64,000 nucleotides of DNA from Achromobacter sp. Root83 (GTDB lineage: Bacteria; Pseudomonadota; Gammaproteobacteria; Burkholderiales; Burkholderiaceae_B). The DNA lies in contig NZ_LMIU01000023.1 of NCBI RefSeq assembly GCF_001428845.1, forward strand, positions 124,001 to 188,000. Reading direction: 5' to 3'. Positions within the stretch are counted from its first letter, which is position 1, and each line of letters starts with the position of its first letter. A program made the translations under genes and the position numbers. Under the pieces are notes generated by a model. The model had not been told where the DNA came from and ran no database searches. It saw only the letters and a list, made by a program, of their open reading frames with translations. Positions 34,312 to 43,372 of this stretch are shown piece by piece.

Positions 34312-36186
34312 TTACAACACCGCGTTGCCGCTCGAAGGGCGTTCTGAGCGCAGGCGTCTGTCTGTATCGTAAGGGAAAAATTCTTCAATCCGGCCCTGCG
34401 CGACGTGGGCGCGGCAGGCCTGCCACCATTCCGGTTCCAGCAGGTCGGCATGGTGGCGCAGGAAGGCGGCTCGCACACGCGCGTCGCCCAGCAGGAAGCG
34501 GCCGAATTCTTCGGGAAACACGTCGTTCGGTCCGATGGCGTACCAGGGTTCCGACGCCATTTCCGCTTCTTCGTTGGGGGCCGGCGGAATGCGCCGGAAG
34601 TTCATTTCGGTCATGCGCTGGATTTCGTCGTAGTCATAAAAGACGACCCGGCCCAGGCGCGTGACGCCGAAATTCTTGTAAAGCATGTCGCCGGGGAAGA
34701 TATTGGCCGCGGCCAGTTGGCGGATGGCGTCCCCGTATTCGCGCACGGCCGGCTCCAGCAGCGCGTCCGAGGCATGGCGCAGATAGAGGTTCAGCGGCGT
34801 CATCCGCCGTTCGATGTAGACGTGGCGGATGACCACCGTGTCGGCGGTTTCTTCGATCAGGCTGGGCACCAGCCGGCGCAGTTCGTCCAGCAGCGCGGGG
34901 GCGAAGCGCTCGCGCGGCAGCGCCACCTGCGAGTATTCCCAGGTGTCGGCCATGCGGCCCACGCGGTCGTGCAGCTTCACCATCTGGTACTTGCGCCGCA
35001 CCGTGGCGTGGTCCATGCCGTCCTTGTCGATGTGGTCCTTGATCAGCTTGAACACATAGGGATAGGACGGCAGGGTGAACACGCACATCACCATGCCCTT
35101 GATGCCGGGTGCGATGTCGAACGCATCGCGCGAATGCGCCAGGTGGTGCAGGAAATCGCGGTAGAACAGTGTCTTGCCCTGCTTCTGCAGGCCGATCATG
35201 GTGTAGAGCTCGGCCTTGGGCTTGCGCGGCAGCAGGCTGGCCAGGAAGTTCACCACCGCGGCCGGCGTTTCCATGTCCACCAGGAAATAGGCACGGGTAA
35301 AGCTGAACAGTGTGCTCAGGTCGTCGGACCCCAGCAGCAGCGCGTCCAGCACGACCTGTCCGGCGGGATTGCGCGTCAGCGCCAGCGCGAAGGGATAGAC
35401 GGTGGTCTGGTTGATCAGGCGGCCGACGATGTAGGCGCCCTTGTTGCGGAAGAACAGCGAGCCCAGCGCGTGGATCTGACAGTCGGTGGCGATGCGCCGG
35501 CCCACGTGGCGCGGCAACAGCGTGCGCAACTGCGAGACCGCCGCGCGCGCCAGCAGCCGGGTGTCGCGCGGCAGGTCTTCGAAGGGCAGGGCCAGGCCAA
35601 AGTCCGCCACCATCCGGATCAGGCTTTTTTCCAGCCCGTCCGTTGCCGGGTAGTACACCCGGTACGACGGCGTGCTGCTGTCCAGGTAGTCGGTGGCGAT
35701 CGCGGGCCGGACGAAGAGAAAGTCGTTATGGAAATAGTCGCGGTGCAGCAGCCGGCACGACACCGAATTGAAGAAGGTCTCGGCGCATTCGGGCTGGCGG
35801 TGTTCGCCCAGCAGCCCGACGAATTCCTGCTTGATCTGCTGCCAGAACGCGGTCTGGGCGTCGGTCAGGGACGGCGCGGCGGCGCCATTGCCAGCGCCGT
35901 TCCGGGTGGCGCCCACGGCGCCTTCCGGCCGGCCCCGCAGCACGCTTTCGAGCTGGGCCGCGCACTCGCGCACCCGCATGTCGTAGTACTCGATGCGCTC
36001 GCGCGACAGGTGCTGGATGCCGTGCCAGTCGCCGGATTCAAACAGCGCCTTGGCGCGCTGCGCGCTGTAGCGGAACAGCGCGTAGTGCCGGTCAAAACCC
36101 GCCAGGATCAGGCGCGCGACATCCAGCGGCGACGGCCCCGGGGCGGGGGCCTGCTCGATATGCTGGACATCGGACAAGCGGATCAT
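34312..36186 (-). CDS. aceK: Isocitrate dehydrogenase kinase/phosphatase
   Basis: A 624-residue AceK, slightly longer than the E. coli protein because of an insertion near residues 85-105 (VGATRNGAGNGAAAPS). The kinase-core segment PGIKGMVMCVFTLPSYPYVF and catalytic-region IFPGDMLYKNFGVTR and FYDYDEI are intact. AceK phosphorylates and dephosphorylates isocitrate dehydrogenase, diverting isocitrate to the glyoxylate bypass. It usually sits with aceBA; here it lies between liuA and a thiolase (25- and 35-bp gaps), which suggests it is made when acetyl-CoA-yielding substrates are used. Confidence 0.95.
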   Translation of the reverse strand: MIRLSDVQHIEQAPAPGPSPLDVARLILAGFDRHYALFRYSAQRAKALFESGDWHGIQHLSRERIEYYDMRVRECAAQLESVLRGRPEGAVGATRNGAGNGAAAPSLTDAQTAFWQQIKQEFVGLLGEHRQPECAETFFNSVSCRLLHRDYFHNDFLFVRPAIATDYLDSSTPSYRVYYPATDGLEKSLIRMVADFGLALPFEDLPRDTRLLARAAVSQLRTLLPRHVGRRIATDCQIHALGSLFFRNKGAYIVGRLINQTTVYPFALALTRNPAGQVVLDALLLGSDDLSTLFSFTRAYFLVDMETPAAVVNFLASLLPRKPKAELYTMIGLQKQGKTLFYRDFLHHLAHSRDAFDIAPGIKGMVMCVFTLPSYPYVFKLIKDHIDKDGMDHATVRRKYQMVKLHDRVGRMADTWEYSQVALPRERFAPALLDELRRLVPSLIEETADTVVIRHVYIERRMTPLNLYLRHASDALLEPAVREYGDAIRQLAAANIFPGDMLYKNFGVTRLGRVVFYDYDEIQRMTEMNFRRIPPAPNEEAEMASEPWYAIGPNDVFPEEFGRFLLGDARVRAAFLRHHADLLEPEWWQACRAHVAQGRIEEFFPYDTDRRLRSERPSSGNAVL

Positions 36187-36211
36187 GGCGGCGCGGCTCG
36201 ATGAAGGCCGG

Positions 36212-37390
36212 TCAGGCGGTTTCGTTGAAGAGTTCGCGGCCGATCAGCATGCGGCGGATTTCGCTGGTGCCGGCGCCGATCTCGTACAGCTTGGCGTCGC
36301 GCCACAGGCGGCCCACCGGGTATTCGTTGATGTAGCCGTTGCCGCCCAGGATCTGCACGCCCTCGCCCGCCATCCACGTGGCCTTTTCGGCGGTGTACAG
36401 GATCAGCGCGGCGCAGTCCTTGCGCACCTGCCGGACGTGGTCCGTGCCCAGCTTGTCCAGGTTCTTGCCTACCTGGTAGCAGAAGGCGCGGCTGGCCTGC
36501 AGGGTGGTGTACAGGTCGGCGACTTTGCCCTGGATGAGCTGGAATTCGCCGATGGCCTGGCCGAACTGTTTGCGGTCATGGATGTAAGGGACGACCACGT
36601 CCATCACGGCCTGCATGATGCCGAGCGGGCCGCCGGACAGCACGGCGCGTTCGTAGTCCAGGCCGCTCATCAGCACCTTCACGCCGCCGTTGACTTGGCC
36701 CAGCACGTTTTCCTCGGGGATCTCGCAATCCTGGAACACCAGTTCACCGGTGTGGCTGCCGCGCATGCCCAGCTTGTCCAGCTTCTGCGCCACCGAAAAG
36801 CCCTTGAAGCCCTTTTCCACCAGAAAGGCGGTAATACCGCGCTGGTGGGCGTCGGGATCGGTCTTGGCGTAGACGACCAGCGTATCGGCGTCGGGGCCGT
36901 TGGTGATCCACATCTTGGTGCCGTTCAGCACGTAGCGGTCGCCTTTCTTGTCGGCGCGCAGCTTCATGCTGACGACGTCGGATCCGGCGCCGGGTTCGCT
37001 CATGGCCAGGGCGCCCACGTGTTCGCCGGAGATCAGCTTGGGCAGGTACTTCGCCTTCTGGGCGGCCGTGCCGTTGCGGTTGATCTGATTCACGCACAGG
37101 TTGGAATGCGCCCCGTAGGACAGGCCGACCGACGCGCTGGCGCGGGAGATTTCCTCCATCGCGACCATGTGGGCCAGATAGCCCATGTTGGCGCCGCCGT
37201 ATTCTTCGTCGGCCGTCATGCCCAGCACGCCGAGTTCACCGAATTTGCGCCAGAGGTCCATGGGAAACTGGTCGCTGCGATCGACTTCCGCGGCGCGCGG
37301 CGCGATTTCGGCCTGCGCGAAGTTGCGTACCGCGTCGCGCAGCATATCCAGGTCTTCGCCCAGGTCGAAGTTCAGGCCGGGAAGGTTCAT
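36212..37390 (-). CDS. liuA: Isovaleryl-CoA dehydrogenase
   Basis: A 392-residue acyl-CoA dehydrogenase. The catalytic base is Glu247 in GLDYERAVL, the position used by isovaleryl-CoA dehydrogenases and different from the C-terminal glutamate of medium-chain enzymes. Other landmarks are [34 protein letters not shown] and the FAD-binding [20 protein letters not shown]. It converts isovaleryl-CoA to 3-methylcrotonyl-CoA, the LiuBD substrate. GGAG lies before the ATG. It is the first gene of the operon; a 20-bp palindrome shared with the liuR promoter lies about 125 bp upstream. Confidence 0.95.
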   Translation of the reverse strand: MNLPGLNFDLGEDLDMLRDAVRNFAQAEIAPRAAEVDRSDQFPMDLWRKFGELGVLGMTADEEYGGANMGYLAHMVAMEEISRASASVGLSYGAHSNLCVNQINRNGTAAQKAKYLPKLISGEHVGALAMSEPGAGSDVVSMKLRADKKGDRYVLNGTKMWITNGPDADTLVVYAKTDPDAHQRGITAFLVEKGFKGFSVAQKLDKLGMRGSHTGELVFQDCEIPEENVLGQVNGGVKVLMSGLDYERAVLSGGPLGIMQAVMDVVVPYIHDRKQFGQAIGEFQLIQGKVADLYTTLQASRAFCYQVGKNLDKLGTDHVRQVRKDCAALILYTAEKATWMAGEGVQILGGNGYINEYPVGRLWRDAKLYEIGAGTSEIRRMLIGRELFNETA

Positions 37391-37512
37391 CGATGTCTCC
37401 GTGATAGTGGGTACTTACATTTTTATGGGCGCCCGCCATCGGCGCCTTGCGGCCGCCTCGTGGCTCATCATGCGCCGATCCACCGCCGCCGCGCAATGAT
37501 GCACTGCAAATA

Positions 37513-37532
37513 TTACGTTTACGTAAACGTAA
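37513..37532. promoter_or_regulatory. LiuR operator in the liuA/amidohydrolase intergenic region
   Basis: TTACGTTTACGTAAACGTAA is a perfect 20-bp palindrome. GTTTACGTAAACGTAAATT, which runs through it (37517-37535), is repeated exactly at 40658-40676 upstream of liuR. MerR-type LiuR proteins bind such dyads. A TAATAT hexamer abuts it on the liuA side (minus strand) and could be the -10. It may also affect the divergent amidohydrolase gene. Confidence 0.88.
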
Positions 37533-37637
37533 ATTGGAGTCGGGTTATCCCTAGGATGTTGCCGGTTTTCCCCGGGCCGACGATGGGTAATATCCCAGCC
37601 AATCCTTGAATCCTGAATCATCGCGACGGAGTTTGCC

Positions 37638-38813
37638 GTGCTCGAACTATCCAATCTGGACGAAATTGTGGCGCTGCGGCGCGACATCCACATGCATCCC
37701 GAGCTTTGCTACGAAGAGCACCGCACGGCCAAGGTGGTGGCGGATGCGCTGCGCGGATGGGGCATCGAAACGCATACCGGCATCGCCAAGACGGGCGTGG
37801 TCGGGGTGATCAGGCGCGGCACGTCGGACCGCGCCATCATGCTGCGCGCCGACCTGGACGCGCTGCCCATGCAGGAAGAAAACCAGTTCGGCCACCGCTC
37901 GCGCCATGAGGGCAAGATGCACGGCTGCGGCCATGACGGGCACACCGCCATGCTGCTTGCCGCGGCCCGGCACCTGCAGACCGAGGGCGGCTTCGACGGC
38001 ACGGTGTATCTGTGCTTTCAGCCGGCCGAGGAAGGCGGCGCGGGCGGCCGCGCCATGATCCAGGACGGCCTGTTCACCCGCTTCCCCTGCGAGGCCGTGT
38101 TCGGCATGCACAACTGGCCGGGCCTGCCTGCCGGCTCCTTCGGTGTCTGTTCCGGCCCCATGATGGCCGCCGCCAATGGCTTCAAGATCACCGTCAAGGG
38201 CAAGGGCGGCCACGCCGCCGCGCCGCAGGACTGCAACGATCCGGTGCCCGCGCTGTTCGCCATCGGCCAGTCGCTGCAGACCATCCTGACCCGCAGCAAG
38301 CGGCCGCTCGACGCCGCCGTGCTGTCGATCACCCAGGTGCAGGCCGGCGGCAGCGTCATCAACGTCATTCCGAACACGGCATGGCTGGGCGGCTCGGTGC
38401 GGGCGTACCGCACGGAGGTGGTCGACCTGATCGAACGCCGCATGAACGAGATCGCGGGCAACATCGCCGCGGCGCACGGCTGCGAGGCCGACGTGTTCTT
38501 CGAGCGCCGCTATCCGGCGCTGGTCAACACCGTGGCCGAGACCGAGTTCTGCATGGACGTCATGCGCGATGTCGTGGGCGAGGACCGCGCGCTGGTGATC
38601 GAACCGGCGATGGCCTCCGAAGACTTCGCCTTCCTGTTGCAGGAAAAGCCGGGCTGCTATGTGTTCCTGGGCAACGGCGACGGCGAGCACCGCATGGCGG
38701 GCCACGGCCTGGGCCCCTGCATGCTGCACAACGCCAGCTATGACTTCAATGATGCTTTGATTCCGGCGGGTGCGTCGTACTGGGTTCGCCTGGCGCAGCG
38801 CTACCTTGCCTGA
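37638..38813 (+). CDS. M20-family amidohydrolase (hippurate hydrolase type)
   Basis: A 391-residue M20D metallo-amidohydrolase. Metal-binding residues lie in HPELCYEEHRTA, MHGCGHDGHTAMLL (Cys and His ligands) and QPAEEGGAGGRAMI, with the dimerisation domain beginning about HAAAPQDCND. It cleaves N-acyl amino acids or similar amides. The start is GTG at 37638 with GGAG seven bases upstream; no ATG is suitably placed. It is divergent from liuA and followed 60 bp later by a Bug gene, so the Bug may feed it, as is common in these bacteria. Confidence 0.9.
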   Translation: MLELSNLDEIVALRRDIHMHPELCYEEHRTAKVVADALRGWGIETHTGIAKTGVVGVIRRGTSDRAIMLRADLDALPMQEENQFGHRSRHEGKMHGCGHDGHTAMLLAAARHLQTEGGFDGTVYLCFQPAEEGGAGGRAMIQDGLFTRFPCEAVFGMHNWPGLPAGSFGVCSGPMMAAANGFKITVKGKGGHAAAPQDCNDPVPALFAIGQSLQTILTRSKRPLDAAVLSITQVQAGGSVINVIPNTAWLGGSVRAYRTEVVDLIERRMNEIAGNIAAAHGCEADVFFERRYPALVNTVAETEFCMDVMRDVVGEDRALVIEPAMASEDFAFLLQEKPGCYVFLGNGDGEHRMAGHGLGPCMLHNASYDFNDALIPAGASYWVRLAQRYLA

Positions 38814-38873
38814 TGTGCTTTACCGCGGTCCGCTTTATCCCAACGTAGTGCTGTGCAACATCACCAGGACGAT

Positions 38874-39845
38874 ATGAAAAAGAAGACATTGCTGATCAAG
38901 GCCGCGGGGGCGGCGCTGGCAATCATGGCAAGCGGCGCAATGGCGCAGGGCTGGCCGGCCAAGCCTGTCACCGTGGTCGTGCCCTACACCGCCGGCGGCA
39001 GCGCCGACGCGATCGGGCGCCGCCTGGGCGACGCGTTGCGCAAGGAAGCCAACGTGACCGTCATCGTCGAAAACAAGCCGGGCGCGGGCGCGTCGGTGGG
39101 CACGGACTTCGTGGCGCGCGCGCAGCCGGACGGCACCACGCTGCTGCTGGCCTCGACCAGTCCGCTGACGATCTTCCCGCATCTGGCCAAGACCAACTAC
39201 GACCCGATGAAGGACCTGACGCCGGTGGCCAGCGTGGCCGTGGCGCCTGTTGCGATCGTGGCGACCAAGGCGTTACCGGTGAAGGATTTCGCGGGCCTGA
39301 TCGACTACGCCAAGTCGCACCCCGAAGGTGTGCGCTATGGCACGCCGGGCCAAGGCACGGTGGCGCATATCGGCATGGCGGCGGTGACCACGCAGACGGG
39401 CACCAAGATGCTGCATGTGCCTTACCGGGGCAACAGCCAGGCGCTGACCGACGGCCTGGGCGGCGTCGTGGAGCTGCTGGTGGTCAATAGCGACGTCGTG
39501 CTGCCGCACGTGGCCAACGGCGCCTTGAAGCCGCTGGCCGTGATGGCGCCGCAACGCCTGGCCGCCTGGCCGGACGTGCCGACGATGGCCGAGCTCAAGC
39601 TGCCGCAGGCGCAGTATTACTCCAACTTCGGCATCTTCGCGCCCGCCAATCTGCCGCCGGCCGTCTCGGAGCCCTTGCAGGCAGCCTTGGCCAAGGCCGT
39701 GGCCAGCGCCGAGTTCCAGGAACTGCTGGCCAAGTCCTACCTGCAGCCGGGCACCGCCACGGGCGAGGCCTTCGTCAAGCAGGTGCAGGCCGAGTTCGCG
39801 AACAACGCGCGCATCATCAAGGAAGGCAATATCAAGGCCGAATAA
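38874..39845 (+). CDS. Bug/TctC-family periplasmic binding protein
   Basis: A 323-residue Bug protein. It has a signal peptide (MKKKTLLIKAAGAALAIMAS, then GAMAQ) and the mature start GWPAKPVTVVVPYTAGGSAD. The loops AQPDGTTLLLAS and HVPYRGNSQALTDGLGG are typical. AGGA precedes the ATG at 38874; an ATG seven codons upstream is less likely. It is followed by a strong terminator. Its pairing with an M20 amidohydrolase suggests an amide or N-acyl amino acid ligand, by context only. Confidence 0.92.
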   Translation: MKKKTLLIKAAGAALAIMASGAMAQGWPAKPVTVVVPYTAGGSADAIGRRLGDALRKEANVTVIVENKPGAGASVGTDFVARAQPDGTTLLLASTSPLTIFPHLAKTNYDPMKDLTPVASVAVAPVAIVATKALPVKDFAGLIDYAKSHPEGVRYGTPGQGTVAHIGMAAVTTQTGTKMLHVPYRGNSQALTDGLGGVVELLVVNSDVVLPHVANGALKPLAVMAPQRLAAWPDVPTMAELKLPQAQYYSNFGIFAPANLPPAVSEPLQAALAKAVASAEFQELLAKSYLQPGTATGEAFVKQVQAEFANNARIIKEGNIKAE

Positions 39846-39860
39846 GCGGCGGCGCATGGC

Positions 39861-39897
39861 AAAAGCGCGCGGCCCTTCGGGGCACGCGCGCTTTTTT
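39861..39897 (+). terminator. Rho-independent terminator after the Bug gene
   Basis: AAAAGCGCGCG pairs with CGCGCGCTTTT, extended inside by GCCC-TTCG-GGGC with a stable UUCG tetraloop, and ends in six T residues. It starts 16 bp after the stop codon. It could also end the converging ynfA transcript. Confidence 0.93.
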
Positions 39898-39919
39898 GTC
39901 TACGCGGGCCGCGGCGTGT

Positions 39920-40252
39920 TCATGTGCCGCGCGGCCCGAACATGATCACCAGCATGCCGGCCAGGCACAGGCCCACGCCGATCCAGTCGCTCGCGCTGGG
40001 ACGCACGCCGTCCACGGCCCACAGCCACAGCAGCGCCATGCCGATATAGACGCCGCCATACGCGGCGTAAACGCGGCCGGAGGCCGTGGGATGCAGGGTC
40101 AGCAGCCACGCGAACAGCGCCAGGCTGAACGCGGCCGGCGCCAGCAGCCAGATGGAATGGCCTTTGCGCAGCCACAGGTAAGGCAGGTAGCAGCCGACGA
40201 TTTCGGCCAGCGCGGTCAGGATGAAGAGCGCGACGGTCTGCAGGGCGGCCAT
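39920..40252 (-). CDS. ynfA: YnfA-family small membrane protein
   Basis: A 110-residue integral membrane protein of the YnfA (UPF0060) family. It has four helices and the conserved opening [20 protein letters not shown], with [19 protein letters not shown] in the third and fourth helices. It is distantly related to small multidrug efflux proteins; function is not established. Its start lies 11 bp after the liuR stop, so the two are probably one transcript. The start at 40252 is chosen over an upstream ATG that would overlap liuR. Confidence 0.9.
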   Translation of the reverse strand: MAALQTVALFILTALAEIVGCYLPYLWLRKGHSIWLLAPAAFSLALFAWLLTLHPTASGRVYAAYGGVYIGMALLWLWAVDGVRPSASDWIGVGLCLAGMLVIMFGPRGT

Positions 40253-40263
40253 GTGCGCGCTGC

Positions 40264-40644
40264 CTATGGCTTCTGCGCCAACAGTGCGCGGCACTGCCGC
40301 TCCTGCTGCGCGATTTCCTGCAGGGTGTCCTCGATGTCGCGGCGTTGCTGCTCCAGCGTGGCGCGGTGCTGTTCCAGCACGGCCAGGTATTGCCGAAGCT
40401 GCACCTCGGTGTCGCCGGGCCCGTCGTACATGTCGATGAGAGTCAGGATCTCGGACAGTTGCAGCCCCAGCCGCTTGCCGCGCAAGGCCAGTTTCAGGCG
40501 CGTGCGGTCGCGCGGGCCGAAGATGCGGTTGCGCCCCTCGCGCGCCGGGCTGACGATTCCCTGGTCTTCATAGAAGCGGATCGTGCGGGGCGTGACGTCG
40601 AACTCGCGGGAGAGTTCGGAGATGGTCCAGGTTGACGAGGGCAT
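40264..40644 (-). CDS. liuR: MerR-family regulator LiuR
   Basis: A 126-residue MerR regulator. The helix-turn-helix and wing are in [25 protein letters not shown] and [22 protein letters not shown], and a C-terminal coiled coil runs from about residue 75. It lacks the metal-binding cysteines of metal-sensing MerR proteins. LiuR represses leucine/isovalerate genes in proteobacteria. The identification rests on the family match and on an identical 19-bp sequence upstream of this gene and of liuA. It is divergent from the metallo-hydrolase and likely autoregulates through 40658-40676. Confidence 0.88.
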   Translation of the reverse strand: MPSSTWTISELSREFDVTPRTIRFYEDQGIVSPAREGRNRIFGPRDRTRLKLALRGKRLGLQLSEILTLIDMYDGPGDTEVQLRQYLAVLEQHRATLEQQRRDIEDTLQEIAQQERQCRALLAQKP

Positions 40645-40657
40645 GCGACGTGTGGCA

Positions 40658-40676
40658 GTTTACGTAAACGTAAATT
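40658..40676. promoter_or_regulatory. LiuR operator in the liuR/metallo-hydrolase intergenic region
   Basis: GTTTACGTAAACGTAAATT is identical over all 19 bases to 37517-37535 upstream of liuA, and contains the palindrome GTTTACGTAAAC. It lies 14 bp before liuR and 42 bp before the divergent hydrolase gene, so LiuR can control both. Confidence 0.88.
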
Positions 40677-40683
40677 ATGATGA

Positions 40684-40701
40684 CTTGACCTGATCGTCAA
40701 G
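40684..40701. promoter_or_regulatory. Second dyad CTTGAC-N6-GTCAAG by the LiuR operator
   Basis: A perfect 6-6-6 inverted repeat eight bases from the LiuR operator. On the minus strand its left arm reads CTTGAC, so it may contain a -35 element for liuR, or be a separate site close to the hydrolase start. Confidence 0.45.
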
Positions 40702-40717
40702 CGTGGAGCGAGAGGCA

Positions 40718-41785
40718 ATGAACCCCAACGAACAAAAGCTGCAGTATCCCTGGGCGGACTTCCAGCCCGAAGCCGGCCGCGCGCACGTCGTGGCCGACGG
40801 CGTCAAATGGATCCGGATGCCGCTGCCGTTCGCGCTGGATCATATCAACCTATGGCTGCTGCGCGACAACATCGACGGCAAGGATGGCTGGACCATCGTC
40901 GATTGCGGTATTTCCCGCGACGAGGTGAAGACGTTATGGGAAGACGTGTTCAGGAACGAGCTGGACGGCCTGCCCGTGCTGCGCGTGCTGGTCACCCACA
41001 TGCATCCCGACCACATCGGCCTGGCCCACTGGCTGTGTGAACGCTGGAACGCCCGGCTGTGGATGACGATGACCGACTACATGGTGGCGTCGCTCTGGTC
41101 GTCGCGCCGTAGCGACGCCGGCGCGGGGCCGGGCGGACAGGCGGCGGTCGAGCATTTCGCCCGTCACGGCCTGACCGACCCTGACGCGCAAGAGCAGATC
41201 CGCCAGCGCGCCAACTACTATCCCAACCTGGTGCCTTCGGTGCCGTCGCGCTATACCCGCATCATGCACGGCGACCAGGTCCGCATCGGCGGGCGCGACT
41301 GGCGCGTCATCGTGGGCTACGGCCACGCGCCCGAGCATGCTTCGCTGTATTCTCCGGACCTGAAGGTGCTGATTTCCGGCGACATGGTGTTGCCGCGCAT
41401 TTCCACCAACATCAGCGTGTTCGATTACGAACCCGACGCCAATTCCCTGCCCTTGTACCTGCGTTCGCTCGACGGCTACGACGGACTGCCCGACGACACC
41501 CTGGTGCTACCGTCGCACGGCCGTCCCTTCAAGGGCTTGCATGAACGCATCGCGCAGCAGCACGAGCATCACCGCGACCGGCTGGCCGAGGTGCTGGAAG
41601 CCTGTTCCGCCGCACCGCAGTCCACGTCGGACATCGTGCCGGTGCTGTTCAAGCGCAAGCTGGACCTGCACCAGCTTACCTTCGCCATGGGCGAGGCGCT
41701 GGCGCACTTGCACGCGCTGTACTTCGAAGGCAAGTTGACGCGCGCCCAGGACGCGGATGGCATCGTGCGGTTCAAGGCTGCTTGA
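40718..41785 (+). CDS. MBL-fold metallo-hydrolase in the LiuR regulon
   Basis: A 355-residue metallo-beta-lactamase-fold hydrolase. The metal site is VTHMHPDHIG, with further ligands in GYGHAPEHASLY and LISGDMVLP. A C-terminal helical domain (from about 275, HERIAQQHEHHRDRL) resembles that of glyoxalase II-like and acyl-CoA/thioester hydrolases. Its own promoter region contains the LiuR operator, so it is probably part of leucine catabolism, perhaps as a thioesterase that frees CoA. The ATG at 40718 has GGAG upstream; a GTG five codons before is rejected. Confidence 0.85.
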   Translation: MNPNEQKLQYPWADFQPEAGRAHVVADGVKWIRMPLPFALDHINLWLLRDNIDGKDGWTIVDCGISRDEVKTLWEDVFRNELDGLPVLRVLVTHMHPDHIGLAHWLCERWNARLWMTMTDYMVASLWSSRRSDAGAGPGGQAAVEHFARHGLTDPDAQEQIRQRANYYPNLVPSVPSRYTRIMHGDQVRIGGRDWRVIVGYGHAPEHASLYSPDLKVLISGDMVLPRISTNISVFDYEPDANSLPLYLRSLDGYDGLPDDTLVLPSHGRPFKGLHERIAQQHEHHRDRLAEVLEACSAAPQSTSDIVPVLFKRKLDLHQLTFAMGEALAHLHALYFEGKLTRAQDADGIVRFKAA

Positions 41786-41884
41786 GCGGGCCTGATCGAG
41801 TGTGAACGGGCCTGCCCGCGCCGAGCCGGCCGAATCCGGCCTGAGCGGCGTGGGCGGCCGGCGCGGCGGGCGCCGCGCGACGTT

Positions 41885-42511
41885 TTAACGGGTCGACGTC
41901 GCCAGCCGCAGCGCCAGCCCCACGAACACCAGTGCGGCGATGCGGTTCAGCCAGCGCTTGGCGGTCGCCGAGCGCTGCAGCAGTTCGCCGAACGCGCCCG
42001 AGAAGAACGCAATCGCCCCGAACACCAGCAGTGTCGACACCATGAAGACCGCGCCCAGCTGCATGGTCTGCAGCCCCACGGGGCCCAGTGCGGGTGAGGT
42101 GAACTGCGGCAGGAAGGCGAAGAAGAACAGCAGGACCTTGGGATTGGTCAGGTTCATGACGATGCCGCGCCGGTACAGGGCGCCGGGCCGCATGGGCTCG
42201 GGACGGCTGCCGGCGTCGGCGTCGACCGGCGCGCGCAGGATCTGCCACGCCAGCCAGGCCAGGTAGGCCGCGCCCGCCAGCTTGAGTACCGTGAAGGCCA
42301 TGGGCGACGCCGCAAACACCGCGGCCAGCCCCACCGCCACGGCGGCGGTGTGGCCCAGCAGCCCGGTGCACAGGCCCAGCACCACGAACATGCCCGCCTT
42401 GCGGCCCCAGATGGCCGATTGCATCAGCACGAAGATATTGTCCGGCCCCGGCGTCAGGGCCAGCAGCACGGCAATGCCGAAGAATGCGATCAGGGTGTCG
42501 AAGGGCAGCAT
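41885..42511 (-). CDS. LysE/RhtB-family amino-acid exporter
   Basis: A 208-residue inner-membrane protein with about six helices. It has the family N-terminus TLIAFFGIAVLLALTPGPDNIFVLMQSA and the conserved RRGIVMNLTNPKVLLFFFAFLPQF. LysE/RhtB proteins export amino acids such as lysine or homoserine. It is divergent from the nitroreductase gene and convergent with the metallo-hydrolase gene. Substrate unknown. Confidence 0.9.
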   Translation of the reverse strand: MLPFDTLIAFFGIAVLLALTPGPDNIFVLMQSAIWGRKAGMFVVLGLCTGLLGHTAAVAVGLAAVFAASPMAFTVLKLAGAAYLAWLAWQILRAPVDADAGSRPEPMRPGALYRRGIVMNLTNPKVLLFFFAFLPQFTSPALGPVGLQTMQLGAVFMVSTLLVFGAIAFFSGAFGELLQRSATAKRWLNRIAALVFVGLALRLATSTR

Positions 42512-42603
42512 GGGATCTCGCCAGTAACGGGCCGGCGGGCCGATGCCCGGCGGACAGTGGCATCATAAGGGCAAAGCCCGCCAGAACAGGAGACAGACCG
42601 ACC

Positions 42604-43314
42604 ATGACCCCCGCCGCTGCCCATACCGATTTGGCTTCCCCCGAACCCGCCGACGCCCCGCTTGAAGCCTGGCTGCATGCGCGCCATAGCTGCCGCGCAT
42701 TCCTGCCCGAGCCGGTGCCTCGCGACACCATCGAGCGCATCCTGAGCCTGGCGCAGCGGACGGCGTCCTGGTGCAACTGCCAGCCTTGGCAGGTGGCCAT
42801 CACCGAGGGCGCGGGCACGCGGCGGCTGGCCGACGCGCTGCGGCGCCGCGCGGAGCACGCGGGCTTCATCCCCGACTTTCCCTTTCCGCGCGAGTACCGG
42901 GGCGACTACCTGGCCCGCCGCCGCGAATCGGGCTTCCAGCTCTACGGCGCGGTCGGCGTGGCGCGCGGCGACCGCGAGGCCTACCGCCGCCAGGAGATGC
43001 GCAACTTCGCGCTGTTCGACGCGCCGCACGTCGCCATCGTCACGACCGACGAGGCCCTGGGCGAATACGGCGCGATGGACTGCGGCGGCTATGTCGCCAA
43101 TTTTCTGCTGGCGGCGCAGGCCAACGGCGTCGCCACCGTGGCGCAGGCGTCGCTGGCGATGTACCCGGAAGTGTTGCGCGAAGTCCTGGGCATCGGGCCT
43201 GACCGCCGCGTGGTCTGCGGCATTTCGTTCGGCTATCCGGACGCGGCGCACGCCGCCAACAGCTACCGCACCCGGCGGGCCGAATTGTCCGAGACGGTAA
43301 GCTGGATAAGCTGA
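42604..43314 (+). CDS. Nitroreductase-family FMN protein
   Basis: A 236-residue nitroreductase. FMN-contact segments are RHSCRAFLPEPVPRDTIERI, WCNCQPWQVAIT and the C-terminal VVCGISFGYPDAAHAANSYRT. Members reduce nitro groups or act as NAD(P)H-flavin oxidases. The start at 42604 (MTPAAAH) is set by the family N-terminus and by GGAG upstream; a longer frame overlaps the divergent LysE gene. It lies 58 bp before the cystathionine beta-lyase gene. Confidence 0.88.
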   Translation: MTPAAAHTDLASPEPADAPLEAWLHARHSCRAFLPEPVPRDTIERILSLAQRTASWCNCQPWQVAITEGAGTRRLADALRRRAEHAGFIPDFPFPREYRGDYLARRRESGFQLYGAVGVARGDREAYRRQEMRNFALFDAPHVAIVTTDEALGEYGAMDCGGYVANFLLAAQANGVATVAQASLAMYPEVLREVLGIGPDRRVVCGISFGYPDAAHAANSYRTRRAELSETVSWIS

Positions 43315-43372
43315 AATTGTTCCCGCGTCCTGATATGGTTTGGTTTCCCCGGTTTTGTCGCACCCCTTGAAG

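Noticed and set aside
37395..37637. Possible small gene in the liuA/amidohydrolase gap
   Set aside because: Short frames there have no ribosome site and cross the LiuR palindrome.
41786..41884. GC-rich dyads between the metallo-hydrolase and LysE genes as a terminator
   Set aside because: Several short overlapping stems are possible, but none has a clear T-run outside the LysE coding end.
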